64,000 nucleotides of DNA, from positions 124,001-188,000 of the forward strand of contig NW_025935162.1 in the NCBI RefSeq assembly GCF_000764305.2, given 5' to 3'. Below the pieces are notes generated by a model. The model had not been told where the DNA came from and made no database searches. It saw only the letters and a list, made by a program, of their open reading frames with translations. The translations under genes were made by a program, and so were the position numbers. Numbering within the stretch: the stretch's first letter is position 1; each line of letters begins with the position of its first letter. Positions 10,966 to 22,324 of the stretch are shown one piece after another. The DNA comes from Hyalella azteca (lineage: Eukaryota > Arthropoda > Malacostraca > Amphipoda > Hyalellidae).

Positions 10966-11960
10966 AATTTATTGATGCCTAATAATGCAAGAAAATTCTT
11001 GCAGTTGCCAGTATTGATGATGAGCTGGGATGTTAGTATAGTATGTCATATTGTGTTATTTTAGTGATGATGTAGCGAGCAACTGCACCTTAATAAGATT
11101 ATTTTCGAACCTGTATTTTAAGTAAATTTTTTTAGCAAGCTTAAGTGATAATGCATCATTCCTTGATATTTTCTTTGTTCATAAAATATCTATTATGCCC
11201 AGTCCAGGGGCCGGCCGTCGGATCTCATGAATATAACCACCTAATTCAATTATCCGCTTCTGTTCCAGTAGCGATCCTGACGTAATGCGACATACAACCA
11301 TTATAATGCAAATTATGTTTATATATGTTTATGATATTGTAAATTAACAATTAACAGTAACATTTCCTCAGGACTTCTCCAATTACGACAGAAATAATTA
11401 TGATTATTTAAAAACATCATTTATGAGCAGCAATGTAAAAACTTTAGCCGTCATATTGTTGCGGGATAGTTCTCAACATACATAGGCTATCGCCGTCTAT
11501 TTCAGACGTGATGGTGAAAATGAATTGATACTTGATCCGATCAGAGTTGCGACTTGCAAGGTTTTATTGTGTAGCTAAAATAAAGTCCATTAGGTGGCAA
11601 ATTAACAAAAAAAAATAAGAAACTTCGAGGCTAGACGGGGTTTGGGCTGCCATCGTCCAATTCGAAAATTCAGCGTCCGTTACTGTTGCATTCACCAACG
11701 GGGTAAAATTAGACACCTTTACTTCGTAATCAAATGAGGACCAGGTACGCAGATAGACTTTAAAAAACAGGGCCCACTTCCACCCGTCACTCAGGAATGA
11801 ATCGAGACAGGTAACACGGTTGCATCTAATTAATCAACACGAAAGACAAGAAGTTTATGTAAAAAAATCACCAACATTCTAACTAAATTTACGATACGGA
11901 TTCTCGGCCATTCCAACCGCAACCGCTGATCAATAAAAAACCCGGGAGTCAACGCAGCCG
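10966..11960. other. No gene seen
   Basis: AT-rich sequence with a few GC-richer patches near 11200 and 11640, but no open frame, splice pair or repeat that I can support. Confidence 0.4.
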
Positions 11961-11963
11961 ACA

Positions 11964-12170
11964 CTACACGCTGCCAGCGTGAACCTGGTAACCAAATGAC
12001 GAATAAACAGCGCAGCTACAATATTGCCAATTCATGGATGGCGTAGGTATGACGCTACTAAAAAACTTCATTGTGCTGAAGAAAACGATGATACATGTAG
12101 CGATGACACATAGACGCGTAGATCTCGAACTTTTAAAATGAGCTCTGAATAATTTCAAGCCTTCTGCCAT
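11964..12170 (-). CDS. Candidate first exon of a type II (signal-anchor) membrane protein
   Basis: The frame opens with ATG at 12170 in a good context (agctATGG) and an in-frame TGA lies two codons upstream, so the start looks natural. The 68 residues begin with a basic cytosolic-type segment (MAEGLKLFRAHFKSSRSTR), followed by a hydrophobic segment at about residues 20-41 (LCVIATCIIVFFSTMKFF), then a polar, Cys-containing lumenal-type stretch before a stop. That order (short basic N-terminus, single anchor, stem) is what Golgi glycosyltransferases and sulfotransferases show. It is also easy to get by chance in AT-rich DNA. The coding exon could end earlier at an intron donor; the best GT candidates here are weak. 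No catalytic domain is visible downstream. Confidence 0.25.
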   Translation of the reverse strand: MAEGLKLFRAHFKSSRSTRLCVIATCIIVFFSTMKFFSSVIPTPSMNWQYCSCAVYSSFGYQVHAGSV

Positions 12171-13660
12171 AGCTCACGTCGTCAGTTCATTAATAGTTAA
12201 GGTGAACGACGTAACTCCAGTACGAGCCATGCAAGCGCCATACACCATACTTTACAACCCACCCTACTTCATTATTGTGGTCTTCAGAAATAGGCCCAGC
12301 GGCCCATTATCCTCCATTGTAGAGATTACAGGAAATTACTCACACTAAAATGAACGTGCATGCTCATCACCTCGCTTTATTGGCGTCCATCATGCAATGT
12401 CTTGCCTCTTTTATGCGCTTAATTTGCTTTGATTTCTTTTGTGCCATTCCTCCTGGAGGCATTAGGCGTGTCCCTCACTCGCACATAAATGCGGTCTTGA
12501 GAACCGAGCTTATCTTTTTCCTTGAGGCTTATTCCTCTTTTATTACAACCCTATATAATAAACTTCCCTGATTAAAAAACTGAAATAAAGAAAGATTCGG
12601 CATTCGGCAGCCGATCATAAACTTCAATACAAATTCCATGTCAATTGAGAGAACGGAAAAAGCTCATTCAACGCTACCTGTGTCTCGCTACTATTTAAAA
12701 ATTAATAGATCAGTAATGATATGAACGTAAATATAATTTTTTCGTTTATTATACTTCTATGTAATTCACGACACAAATATTAAGCAGAAATTCCATCAGC
12801 AACGATGTTGTAAATTTCATCTCAAATGTCCATAGAGGTAAAAGAAAGATTGCACGTTCATCGGGAGCAGAATGTTCCATCTTCTTGCCTGAGGTCTCTT
12901 GTATGGAGAGAAGCTCTTCAGTGAAATTGAAACCGACCTCTCGAACTGTCGTCCATCCAAGATTTTATTTATTACAATCTTTACGAACCGAACTGAGATT
13001 TTTAAGCCGTCATGGTAGCAAATTCATGCATTGTGATATGTTCTCACGTGTCACATTTATTCTCATTTTAACTTGTTCTCACATACTACGTTTGTTCATT
13101 GGTTAATGTGTATCCAGCAAAGGAGATAACGCGTCTATGGTAACTTACCTTTTGACAACAATTTCACAACATTGAATTTTTATCGGATCGAATTCAAACG
13201 ATAGTACTGCAGTAAAGATTATAATAAATGAAACATATAAAAGTGACGAAGAAATGTGCACAACTTCTCTCTCTATTACGGCGAATTTTAAAGCATGCGT
13301 GGCGTCAGAGCAGAAATTTGCTTCGCAGATGGGCTTTCCTTTTGATGATTGCAATGTTTTTTTGGTCGTCCCTACTTATTTTCAGCCCAGGTTTTTCTTA
13401 GCGGTTGATACCGAGAGCAATGTTAATTCATGCCGGCGGTGGTGCGACTACGTTAATTTTACATTTATTGCCAGCCTAACAATATTATCCCGAATTTAAA
13501 TATTACAAATTAATCATTTTCATGAAACTTTAGAAGCACATACAGATGGAGCATCATTTAAAACTACGAATAATACAAGGTCTTGCTGACTTTAAAGCTG
13601 TTATCCCGTAATGAATATGAAGTGCAAGACGCTTAGCCGGCCCTCACTGAGCCACAGTCA
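12171..13660. other. No gene seen
   Basis: Several short open frames (12350-12571, 12885-13106, 13145-13354, 13254-13499) overlap on opposite strands or lack recognisable content. None is supported as a gene. Confidence 0.35.
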
Positions 13661-13666
13661 GTGGTT

Positions 13667-14071
13667 CACCACACGCAAGAGCTATAATACTGGGACTGTC
13701 ACACGCAAGAGCGACAATACTGGGACTGTCACACGCAAGAGCCACAATACTGGGACTGTCACACGCAAGAGCTACAATACTGGGACTGTCCCACGCAAGA
13801 GCTACAATACTGGGACTGTCCCACGCAAGAGCCACAATACTGGGACTGTCCCACGCAAGAGCTACAATACTGGGACTATCACACGCAAGAGCGACAATAC
13901 TGGGACTGTCCCACGCAAGAGCTACAATACTGGAACTGTCACACGCAAGAGCTATAATACTGGGACTGTCACACGCAAGAGCTACAATACTGGGACTGTC
14001 ACACGCAAGAGCTACAATACTGGGACTGTCACACGCAAGAGCCACAATACTGGGACTGTCACACGCAAGAG
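13667..14071. repeat. Minisatellite, 30-bp unit, 13-14 copies, running into the gap
   Basis: The unit is acacgcaagagctacaatac followed by tgggactgtc. Variation is limited to gct/gcc/gcg, caca/ccca and single substitutions. The array ends abruptly at the first N, so its real length is unknown. The 30-bp unit keeps both strands open, giving false repeat proteins. Confidence 0.97.
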
Positions 14072-14581
14072 NNNNNNNNNNNNNNNNNNNNNNNNNNNNN
14101 NNNNNNNNNNNNNNNNNNNNNNNNNNNNNNNNNNNNNNNNNNNNNNNNNNNNNNNNNNNNNNNNNNNNNNNNNNNNNNNNNNNNNNNNNNNNNNNNNNNN
14201 NNNNNNNNNNNNNNNNNNNNNNNNNNNNNNNNNNNNNNNNNNNNNNNNNNNNNNNNNNNNNNNNNNNNNNNNNNNNNNNNNNNNNNNNNNNNNNNNNNNN
14301 NNNNNNNNNNNNNNNNNNNNNNNNNNNNNNNNNNNNNNNNNNNNNNNNNNNNNNNNNNNNNNNNNNNNNNNNNNNNNNNNNNNNNNNNNNNNNNNNNNNN
14401 NNNNNNNNNNNNNNNNNNNNNNNNNNNNNNNNNNNNNNNNNNNNNNNNNNNNNNNNNNNNNNNNNNNNNNNNNNNNNNNNNNNNNNNNNNNNNNNNNNNN
14501 NNNNNNNNNNNNNNNNNNNNNNNNNNNNNNNNNNNNNNNNNNNNNNNNNNNNNNNNNNNNNNNNNNNNNNNNNNNNNNNNN
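14072..14581. other. Assembly gap (510 N)
   Basis: Run of N between two different tandem arrays. The gap sits where the 30-bp array should meet the 60-bp array, which is a typical short-read assembly break. Confidence 0.99.
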
Positions 14582-14932
14582 GTCTTAGACTCAGGCTAGT
14601 CTTCAAGAAACCCGGCAATCAGCATAAGTGGAAGACGTAGAGTGTCTTAGGCTCAGGCTATGCTTCCAGATTCTCGGCAATCAGCATTCGTGGAAGACTA
14701 GAGCGTCTTAGGCTCAGGCTAGTCTTCCAGACACCCGGCAATCAGCATACGTGAAGACTAGAGCGTCTTAGTCTCAGGCTAGTCTTCTAGACTCCCGGCA
14801 ATCAGCATTCGTGGAAGACTAGAGCGTCTTAGGCTCAGGCTAGTCTTCTAGACTCCCGGCAATCAGCATTCGTGGAAGACTAGAGCGTCTTAGACTCAGG
14901 CAAGTCTTCCAGACTCCAGGCAATCAGCATAC
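14582..14932. repeat. Minisatellite, ~60-bp unit, about 6 copies, with internal dyad
   Basis: The unit begins gtcttaggctcaggctagtc and contains cccggcaatcagcattcgtg. Within each unit CTAGTCTTC is matched by GAAGACTAG about 30 nt later, so every monomer can fold into a hairpin. The left end is cut by the N gap. Confidence 0.95.
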
Positions 14933-14945
14933 AGTGTACAGAAAG

Positions 14946-14963
14946 CATGTAAATATTTACATG
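14946..14963. repeat. Perfect 18-bp palindrome
   Basis: CATGTAAATATTTACATG, immediately after the 60-bp array. Confidence 0.7.
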
Positions 14964-15654
14964 GTCTCAAAGACGCAGATAAGAGGCTTCTATTGAAGAT
15001 AAGAATGCTCAATGTAACAATTAAAGAAATTACGACATTTTCATTGATGTTAAATGCTATTGTTTCAGTTCAGTTAACATTTATTTTATTTGTTTGCTGT
15101 AACAAGAAAACCAGAATTTATTAAATTCAAGATGAGAAAAATTAAAACTGTTTACTGAAGGATTCAAGTTTCATTCGGCTGCACCATTACGGTTAAGAGA
15201 ATTAATTCCCTCCTTTATTCCCAACGGAAAATTTGTGGCACGATGAAAGCCTTCCTGTTTTATCCAAGAAAAACATCTAAGTTTTTTTTATTTACGAGAT
15301 ATAATTCGAAATTTTTGATAGAAAACATGATGAACAAATTGACTAATTTTGGTACCTCGATTTTTACTTCAAAATAATATGCGAACTATTTGGTCTGATG
15401 AAAAATTTCATGAGCGCAACAAAGAAGCCCTCACTCAGATAAATAAGAGAATGAACGATACTTTGTCCCAATAATGATGCATTTTCTGCCCTTGTGTGGG
15501 TCATACTGATCAAGTATGGCCCGGTAAAAATGTATATCAGTCTACTCCCTGCTCATGCGTGCGCTCCCTGCTCATGCTGTGAGCAAGAGTGTGAGTATCA
15601 GTTTGTGAGACAATCACCCATTACTTTTTCTGAGTGACTGAATAAAGAGGGCGA
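14964..15654. other. No gene seen
   Basis: AT-rich spacer. 'ctccctgctcatg' occurs twice at 15544-15577. Nothing else is supported. Confidence 0.4.
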
Positions 15655-15775
15655 GAGGATGAGGGCACATGAGTGGGTGGGAGGACGAGGGTAGATGAGT
15701 GGGTGGGAGGACGAGGGGAGATGAGTGGGTGGGAGGACGAGGGTAGATGAGTGGGTGGGAGGACGAGGGGACATT
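15655..15775 (+). repeat. Purine/G-rich minisatellite, 26-bp unit, about 4 copies
   Basis: The unit is close to gatgagtgggtgggaggacg plus agggta. The plus strand is almost pure purine plus T with many GGG runs (gggtggg, gaggg). This gives strong strand asymmetry and potential for G-quadruplex or triplex formation. Confidence 0.9.
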
Positions 15776-16490
15776 TGGGATCAGCCAACTTTTGGACTCC
15801 AGAGATAATTAAAATTAAAGTGCATTGCCTTGTTCAAGCATCAAACCGGCTTCTGGAAGGAAAATCCGATCTAAAATCAAATTAATCCTCGAATATAAGA
15901 ATGAGCTGCTGGAAAGTGCTTCTTCCTCGCTCACTACGTTCAATTTTTTCCAACATTGAATACAAAAACCAACATAGACGCATAAATTGATCTTCCCTAT
16001 GAAATTTCCATGAGAAGTGGTAATTTAAAAAGTAATATTGAGAGATGCTTTTTCAATTTAAATTTCTAAATATCATTCACATCTTTTTAGCATGTAATAT
16101 GGAATTCTGTGAATTGAAAGTAAGCTTACAGATTGACTCAGATCTGAAATATAAACGAGCTACGCCCTAGATTTGTTATAAGAACCACCGGCCGATATTC
16201 CTTCACTGAAGCAAGTTTAATAAAATCCTGCGCCAGATCTCTTTTAAAGGGTACAGCCTGAGAAATACGAGGCAATCGCTCGTGAGCGACGCACGCGGGG
16301 GCCTTTTCAAACAAACTCATATTTTATTATCAAGAAATAAAATCTTCTTGACTTCATGAAATGCAAGACTTCAGTCAAACTTCGGGTGCCTCTTTTAGGT
16401 TCTGTTTGAATGGCCGATGCGTGGCTAACAAAAAAAAAAATTTTTCAATAGACATGTTTATGTTCTAGCAAAAAAGACACATCACAGTAA
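15776..16490. other. No gene seen
   Basis: A 60-codon minus-strand ORF (16138-16320) is unrecognised. Otherwise this is featureless AT-rich DNA. Confidence 0.35.
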
Positions 16491-16494
16491 GGGT

Positions 16495-16722
16495 ATGAAT
16501 GCAGGTCGATGGCAGTCCAGAATAAAGCTACATACGAGGGTCGACGGCTTGCTAAAACTTATGCTGGATGCAGATGAGTTCAATAGATTTGCATGTCCTT
16601 TCCATTTTCTACCGCGTTTGCGGAAGGGATTACAAGTTTTAAATGTTGGTGATTCTTTAAAAGGGGTAAAGGAAAATGGTGAAGAGAACATTAGGAACAA
16701 ATGTTTACTCCTTTTAACATAA
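16495..16722 (+). CDS. Unrecognised 75-residue ORF with protein-like composition
   Basis: ATG at 16495 opens a frame ending in TAA. Composition is unusually balanced for this window: Arg, Asp, Glu and Leu are well represented, as in LLKLMLDADEFNRF and GLQVLNVGDSLKGV. The second piece loosely fits a leucine-rich-repeat strand (LxxLxVxxxxL), but one partial match does not establish a family. The last codons run into the 29-bp 'cctttgaacatgaggaac' repeat, so the frame may be an exon remnant with its 3' end replaced by array sequence. An opposite-strand 101-codon frame covers the same bases and is judged the shadow because it contains the array. Confidence 0.25.
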   Translation: MNAGRWQSRIKLHTRVDGLLKLMLDADEFNRFACPFHFLPRLRKGLQVLNVGDSLKGVKENGEENIRNKCLLLLT

Positions 16723-16727
16723 AGAAC

Positions 16728-17168
16728 AATCATCCACTCCTTTGAACATGAGGAACAATCATCCACTGCTTTGAACATGAGGAACAATCATTCACTCCTT
16801 CCCTAACAAAATTTAGAGTCGCCCCAGCTTCTGGTAATCCAAACCAGACTGGGTTTGAACATGATGAACAATCATCCATTCCTTTGAACATGAGGAATCT
16901 AGTATGTTCTTGAACGAGTTTATACTCGGAGGGTCAACGATGTAATCGTGGAGATTGTGTAGCACACAGGTCACACTGCGTGCTACACACACTGTTCACT
17001 GAATTTTTACTTAGAAGACTATATACACACACTGTTCACAAGTCACAACTGTCATGCCATCTCGTTGCTCCCGCACACACACTCATCCACTCCTTTGAAC
17101 ATGAGGAACAACCATCCACTCCTTTGAACATGAGGAACAACCATCCACTCCTTTGCACATGAGGAACC
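16728..17168. repeat. Interrupted minisatellite, 29-bp unit, three blocks
   Basis: The unit is ccactcctttgaacatgagg plus aacaatcat. Blocks lie at 16728-16805, 16857-16897 and 17085-17168, separated by unique DNA that includes a 9-bp stem GTGTAGCAC/GTGCTACAC (16957-16988) and two copies of 'acacacactgttcac'. The layout suggests insertions or decay inside a formerly continuous array. Confidence 0.85.
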
Positions 17169-20100
17169 TCTCGAACTCAAGTATAAAGTCTTGATAGAAA
17201 TTACGAATAAAGGTTCTTAGGATCCTTGATGAGTGAAGAGGCATGATGGGATAACACCAGCCTTGGAGCTTAGACAGCGTATAGCGAAAGGATCTTTACA
17301 AGAGTTTCGAAGAGGGATACAAAGTTGTTTTTTGTTGCGAATATCAGAAAATGGTTGTACGAAAATGCCGTATTAAAACGATACAGTTTTATTTTAGAAT
17401 CTCTTTATTTTAATGTGGCACATGACTTAAAATCTTCAACGATAATTAAGATAAGTTTATAAATTATCGATCAACGATAAAGATTATCTTCAACAGTAAA
17501 TAAGTATTTATAAATTAAATTTTTATGAAAATATTTGTGAGCAACAAAATTCAGATACTTTACCAGACTCAAAAAGTTGTGAATAAAAAATATAAGATTG
17601 CAATTTTAGCCGTATTGACCTATATACATATATCCCAAGTCTGTATGTTTGATTGATGAAAAAATGGCTTAAATTGTTGTTCGTTAAATTTTTTCGTTAT
17701 ATTTTACGTTACATTTTTCACTCTGGCTTTAATACAACTTAATGGAACGGCAGTTACCAATTTTCTCAAAATGAAGGAGGCTGCGTAGAAATTTTAATTA
17801 TTACAAGTTAAAAATTTTACATAATACAGATATTGTCAGCAGATTTTTCAACGAAGAATAAATATCCGAGTTATTCTACAGCTCGTAAACTCTACATAGT
17901 TTTACATTCAATTATATTTTCTTTGGAGAAAAATTATAACGTTAGCCGCAATATACAATAGAAACCTTTCAACTAATCTACTAATATTATAACAAGTTTA
18001 AAATCCTCTACTCTTTGCAGTAGAGCCTAATAAACGCCGTGACTGTTTTTATTATCGCTATTATGAGCAAGCATACGTTGATGATGATACGCAAAACTTT
18101 CATCCAGCAACTAATAACAGCACGCAATCATTCTTTCTATCGCCATCGAGACTAGAACCTTAATATACGTGGACGCGATGATAAATGATTGACAAAGATA
18201 ATTTGATAAAGAATTTTAAAAATCTCGAAGGTGAGTTAATTAAACAAAAACTCAATTTAGGGACGGCAACGACAACCCATCTTTTCGTTCCAGTGAGCGA
18301 CTGCCTGAAGCTATCGGTTGACGGTTGGCCGCCTTGAAGACGACCAACTTCTCTGAATGATTGATGATCCAAGGCAATGTTTTAATGGCTGCTCCGGTAC
18401 CATATGTTTACCACATCAAATGTCATTAATTCCAATCAACGGAAGACAATAAGTTTAATTCAATAAGGCGAAAGACAAATTGCCTTGGACGTTAGTGATG
18501 TAACTCGGCTTGACGTTACCAATGAAAAGTGGTGAACTACGCTTGGAAACAACGTTAAACAACGTTAACAATTCACCATACTCATTCTCGGCAGATCTCT
18601 GTTAAGAAAGTGTCGCTTTGTCAGTGAGAAACTCAGTAAAGTATTGATAATACTTCAGACTCACAGACTTATTCAATGATACCTCTTTTATACAATAATT
18701 TTTTCTCAACCAGTAATAGTACGGTGATTATAGCATTAATTCTGAACGTAATGCCGTTGTCTGGATGGTACTTAAGTAGCCGTCGAAACTGACAAATATC
18801 AAGTCAATCTTTCCGTGAATGCATAACAAATATATTGGACTTGTGTAGCTCCGTTATGACGCGGGCATATGATATAATACTGACTATGAACGCACGCTCA
18901 ATATTCGTCGCAGAGTGCAACAAGAGATCTTATAAATCACTTTCGTGACAGCTCCTGGAAAACCTGAGTCGTTGGCTTTGATTTGCGACGCTAAAAGCTC
19001 TTTATTAAGCTGTTAAATGGCCAGCATCTTGCTGACTTGGCCAACTGGCAAGGGTCAGACGGATTTAATTAAACATGGTACGCAGTGCATGTTTCTTGCT
19101 ATTGCTAAATGCCAGCGAAATTTTCGAATACATAACAAGGCTGACAAGGACTTGAAGATTTGAACGAAGACAAGTGGCCTCTGCTTCTTTTGCGACGGAT
19201 TAAAAAGACTTGGAACAGTTTATTGTGACCTTATACCGAGCAACAGGGAGGATTATTTGTGAGGATTATACCGCGCAACTGGGAATGGGCTTGGTGACGA
19301 ATCAACATTTCTCGTTCATATTTATTTATTTATCTTAATTGTTTCCTAATTGGTCACTGCTGAGCAATTAAGCAGCATTTCGTGTAAAAAAATAAGTAGA
19401 AATACAATAAAGAGTATGACAAGCCCCAAGTAAACTACTTGTTATTAAAATATTTTTCTTCTCCACATTCAGTGTAGTCTCGAAAAATGGAAACGTAACC
19501 CGCCTCTCTAACTTTTTTCCGGGTTGTCATCTTTGTTTGGACTTTAATCCTTATTTGAATTGAGTTTGATATTGATGAAGAAACTTGAAACTTGAAGCGA
19601 TCGAGGCATGCAAGTGGCTTGCCATCTGCAGTGAAACTGGAAGAAAATGTCAATAAATTCCCAAATAGCCCATGCCACGAATTCATTTAAATGAACGATG
19701 TACAAACAAATTACCAGAAAAAATATCTGAATCTTTGAGCTACACTGTAACCGTTGCAAGGCTTACACTTGCTTATTCACTCCATAAAATTGCCATTACA
19801 GCATACTTCATGACGTTGAGCTCTGTAATCACGCTGGCCATTACTGAGTTCCAGATGTGTCCGTCGCTCAGCACCTTCATTTACAAGATTATAGGTGCAT
19901 ATGCAGTGCAGACTATTCATTAAATATGGTCTTTATTGAGGCACAATTTGAGGAGAAAAAGTGCGGGGAGTTTAGAGGAGTACAAATGACCTAAATTAAG
20001 CGACCGTTAAATTAACAAGGCGCAAACTATGGGGTGAAGTCTGTAGCTCTCACAAAATGCGTGCCGCGTGAGACATGTATTAAAAACAATGTTATACATG

Positions 20101-20640
20101 ATGTGGAATATAAAAAATTTGAGCCACATTTCCTTCTACTGACAATTCTTCGCTGCAGCAAATAATAGTGTAACACGCATCTCCTGGAATTTTTTTAGTA
20201 ATATCACTAACATACCTTCTTTTCTTAAAATTTAAGGATATATTACGGTAATGTCTGAGAAGTTCTCTCCATTTATAAATCCATAAATAAATCTCTTTAT
20301 TTATAAATCTCGCTTTTTATTGCTGAATCAAGACAGTGGCTTAACCCGACGCTGCTCTGGACACACTCTGACCGTGGTAGCATGGATACCGTTCTAACGC
20401 TGTCGTGCGCGAACCGTTCTATTGTAAGCTTAATAATTAGCATATCCGTTCATCTCAAGGTTTGACAAAATATTTATCCTGGACATCAAGTCTCAAACAC
20501 CAACGAACAATGTTTCAAAAATGCAAGCAAGATTTTGTGTAATAAATAACAGTTTTTGACAGTTAAAAACAGTTTACATATAAACATCAGTAAACAGGCA
20601 GCAGTTACTGCAATATTGTGGCAGACATTGCGGCAGTCAA
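17169..20640. other. No gene seen (about 3.5 kb)
   Basis: Mostly unique AT-rich DNA. Minor two-copy similarities occur at 17400-17520 (aacgataa... / ttcaac) and 19218-19285 (gattataccg-gcaac-ggga). Short ORFs at 18160-18372 and 19435-19923 overlap on both strands and are not supported. Confidence 0.4.
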
Positions 20641-20644
20641 TTTA

Positions 20645-20945
20645 AATACTGTTCCTGCAGTAATTTGCTGTACGGTTCCTACGAGAATTTGGCAGTACTG
20701 TTCCTACGGCAAATCGCTGTACTGTTCATACTAGAAATTTTCAGAACTATTAGTATGGCAAATTTGCTGTACTGCTGCTAAAGAAAATTCGTCGTACTGT
20801 TCCTAAGCCAAATTCGCAATACTACTCCTGTAGCGAATTAGCAATACTATTCTTACGGCAAATTTATAGTACTGTTCCTGCAGAAAATGTGCTGTACTGT
20901 TACTACTGCAAATTTAGGGTACTGTTCATCCGATAAATTTGTTCT
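20645..20945. repeat. Old degenerate tandem repeat, 24-25-bp unit, about 12 copies
   Basis: Consensus about actgttcctacggcaaattt plus gctgt. Every copy differs at several positions. It lies 300 bp before the 42-bp array. Confidence 0.85.
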
Positions 20946-21224
20946 TCAGAACATTCGCGCAAGTGTCGTTCTTCCCGATGACAGCAATCTGGGCTCATGG
21001 CGCCAACTTTATCGAGTTTTTGAAGTAAAACTCGGCAAAATTTCCTCGTTTAGAACATCTGTCGCCATGTCAGGAGAAGGTGAATGTCTTTCACGTGGCA
21101 TTATTGTGGAATTTATTGTGGTAGTCTTCCTTGAAGTCCTCATGAATAATTGAGATGATCCCATTACATTTTGAAGATTTAAAGATTTTGAACACAGCTT
21201 GAACTTGAAAAAGTTCTTCCTGAA
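20946..21224. other. Unique spacer with weak ORFs
   Basis: Plus-strand frame 20887-21153 is open for 88 codons, but its first part is the 25-bp repeat and the remainder (SVVLPDDSNLGSW, GKISSFRTSVAMSGEG) is not recognised. It is overlapped by minus-strand ORFs. I do not call a gene. Confidence 0.3.
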
Positions 21225-21348
21225 AAGTGTGCGCAGAGTACACATATGCAGCCCCTGAATCTTCTGTCGTGAAAAGTGAGCGCAATGTTCTCTCCATGGA
21301 ACATTTCAGTCCTGAAAATTACGTGCAATTTTCCCCTCTGTAAAACTT
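21225..21348. repeat. Degenerate left copies of the 42-bp minisatellite
   Basis: Three diverged units ('ctgaaaagtgtgcgcagagt', 'gtgaaaagtgagcgcaatgt', 'ctgaaaattacgtgcaattt') show the same period as the main array at 21452. They are separated from it by the 89-bp inverted-repeat insertion. Confidence 0.75.
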
Positions 21349-21351
21349 TTA

Positions 21352-21440
21352 GGCCGGGCTACACCATATTTGACTGGACCATGACTGGTATATATGGTAT
21401 ATGCCCCGATATATGCCAGCAGTATGGTGTGGACATGGCC
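21352..21440. mobile_element. 89-bp Harbinger-like MITE with TTA target duplication
   Basis: The left end GGCCGGGCTACACCATA and the right end (read on the minus strand) GGCCATGTCCACACCATA form an imperfect terminal inverted repeat. The element is bracketed by TTA at 21349-21351 and 21441-21443. A 3-bp TTA/TAA duplication with GGCC/GGG-type ends is characteristic of PIF/Harbinger elements. It has inserted inside the 42-bp minisatellite, splitting diverged copies on the left from homogeneous copies on the right. It is far too short to encode anything. Confidence 0.6.
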
Positions 21441-21451
21441 TTAGTCTCAAG

Positions 21452-21775
21452 AAGTGTGAGCAATGTACAGTCACCCGAAACTTCCCGCCCTGAGAAGTAG
21501 GGCAATGTACAGTCATCCGAAACTTCCCGCCCTGAGAGGTAGCGCAATGTACAGTCATCCGAAACTTCCCGCCCTGAGAGGTAGCGCAATGTACAGTCAT
21601 CCGAAACTTCCCGCCCTAAGAGGTAGCGCAATGTACAGTCATCCGAAACTTCCCGCACTGAGAAATAGTGCAGTGTACAGTCACCCACGACTTCCTGCCC
21701 ATAGAGGTAGCGCAGTGTACAGTCATCCGAAACTTCCCGCTCCGAGAAGTGCCCGCAATGTACAGTCCCCCGAAC
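21452..21775. repeat. Minisatellite, 42-bp unit, about 8 copies
   Basis: The unit is gcgcaatgtacagtcatccg followed by aaacttcccgccctgagaggta. It encodes a 14-residue repeat in plus frames (MYSHPKLPALRGSA) and a Cys/Thr-rich repeat on the minus strand. Both are period artefacts because 42 is divisible by three. Confidence 0.95.
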
Positions 21776-22320
21776 AGGTCCCGTAAGTCGTAAACAAAAC
21801 CTCAATGATCATTGGGAGTGGCGGAGCGCTCATTGCAGGAGCGCCGACAGTCTCGCAATAAATTTCGTTGTCCAATTACCTTACTTGGATACTGAACATC
21901 ACCTAATTTGTTCGTTTTTTGGGCGGAATAATGACCGGCCGTAGACTCTACGGAGACCTCACACAACAACCAACAATCAAGTGCAGTGTCGTTGGCAATG
22001 TAAACTAAATTGGAAATTATAGTTACGAGTTTCTAATTCATGTCGAGTTTCAAGTTTTTCTAAGAAGATCACTGAGATGTAAACGATGAGTGCTCAAAAT
22101 TCTGAAAATGGATTAAATTTGTGGAAATCAAAGTAAATCATTGCGTGGTTTCCCACAAAAAAATATTTTCATTCATTCTAGCGTTTTCAAAATGAAAATA
22201 CATCGCCAAAAATGAAATGAAATAGCAAATTCCAGAAATTTTTTCCTTTTTACAATCCAATTATCGGATTAAATCCGCTATATACGAGTCTCTTTACCTA
22301 TCTTTCATCTCCTGCAACGA
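21776..22320. other. No gene seen
   Basis: Unique AT-rich spacer. Confidence 0.4.
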
Positions 22321-22324
22321 GAAA

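Noticed and set aside
13667..14071. CRISPR array
   Set aside because: The units are contiguous with no spacers, and the window is clearly eukaryotic. The same applies to all other arrays here.
13611..14618. Repeat proteins of about 325 residues on both strands
   Set aside because: They consist of a 30-bp minisatellite plus 510 N read as unknown residues.
21359..21805. Cys/Thr-rich 148-residue secreted-looking repeat protein on the minus strand
   Set aside because: It is a read-through of the 42-bp array and of the Harbinger-like insert; no signal peptide or splice context.
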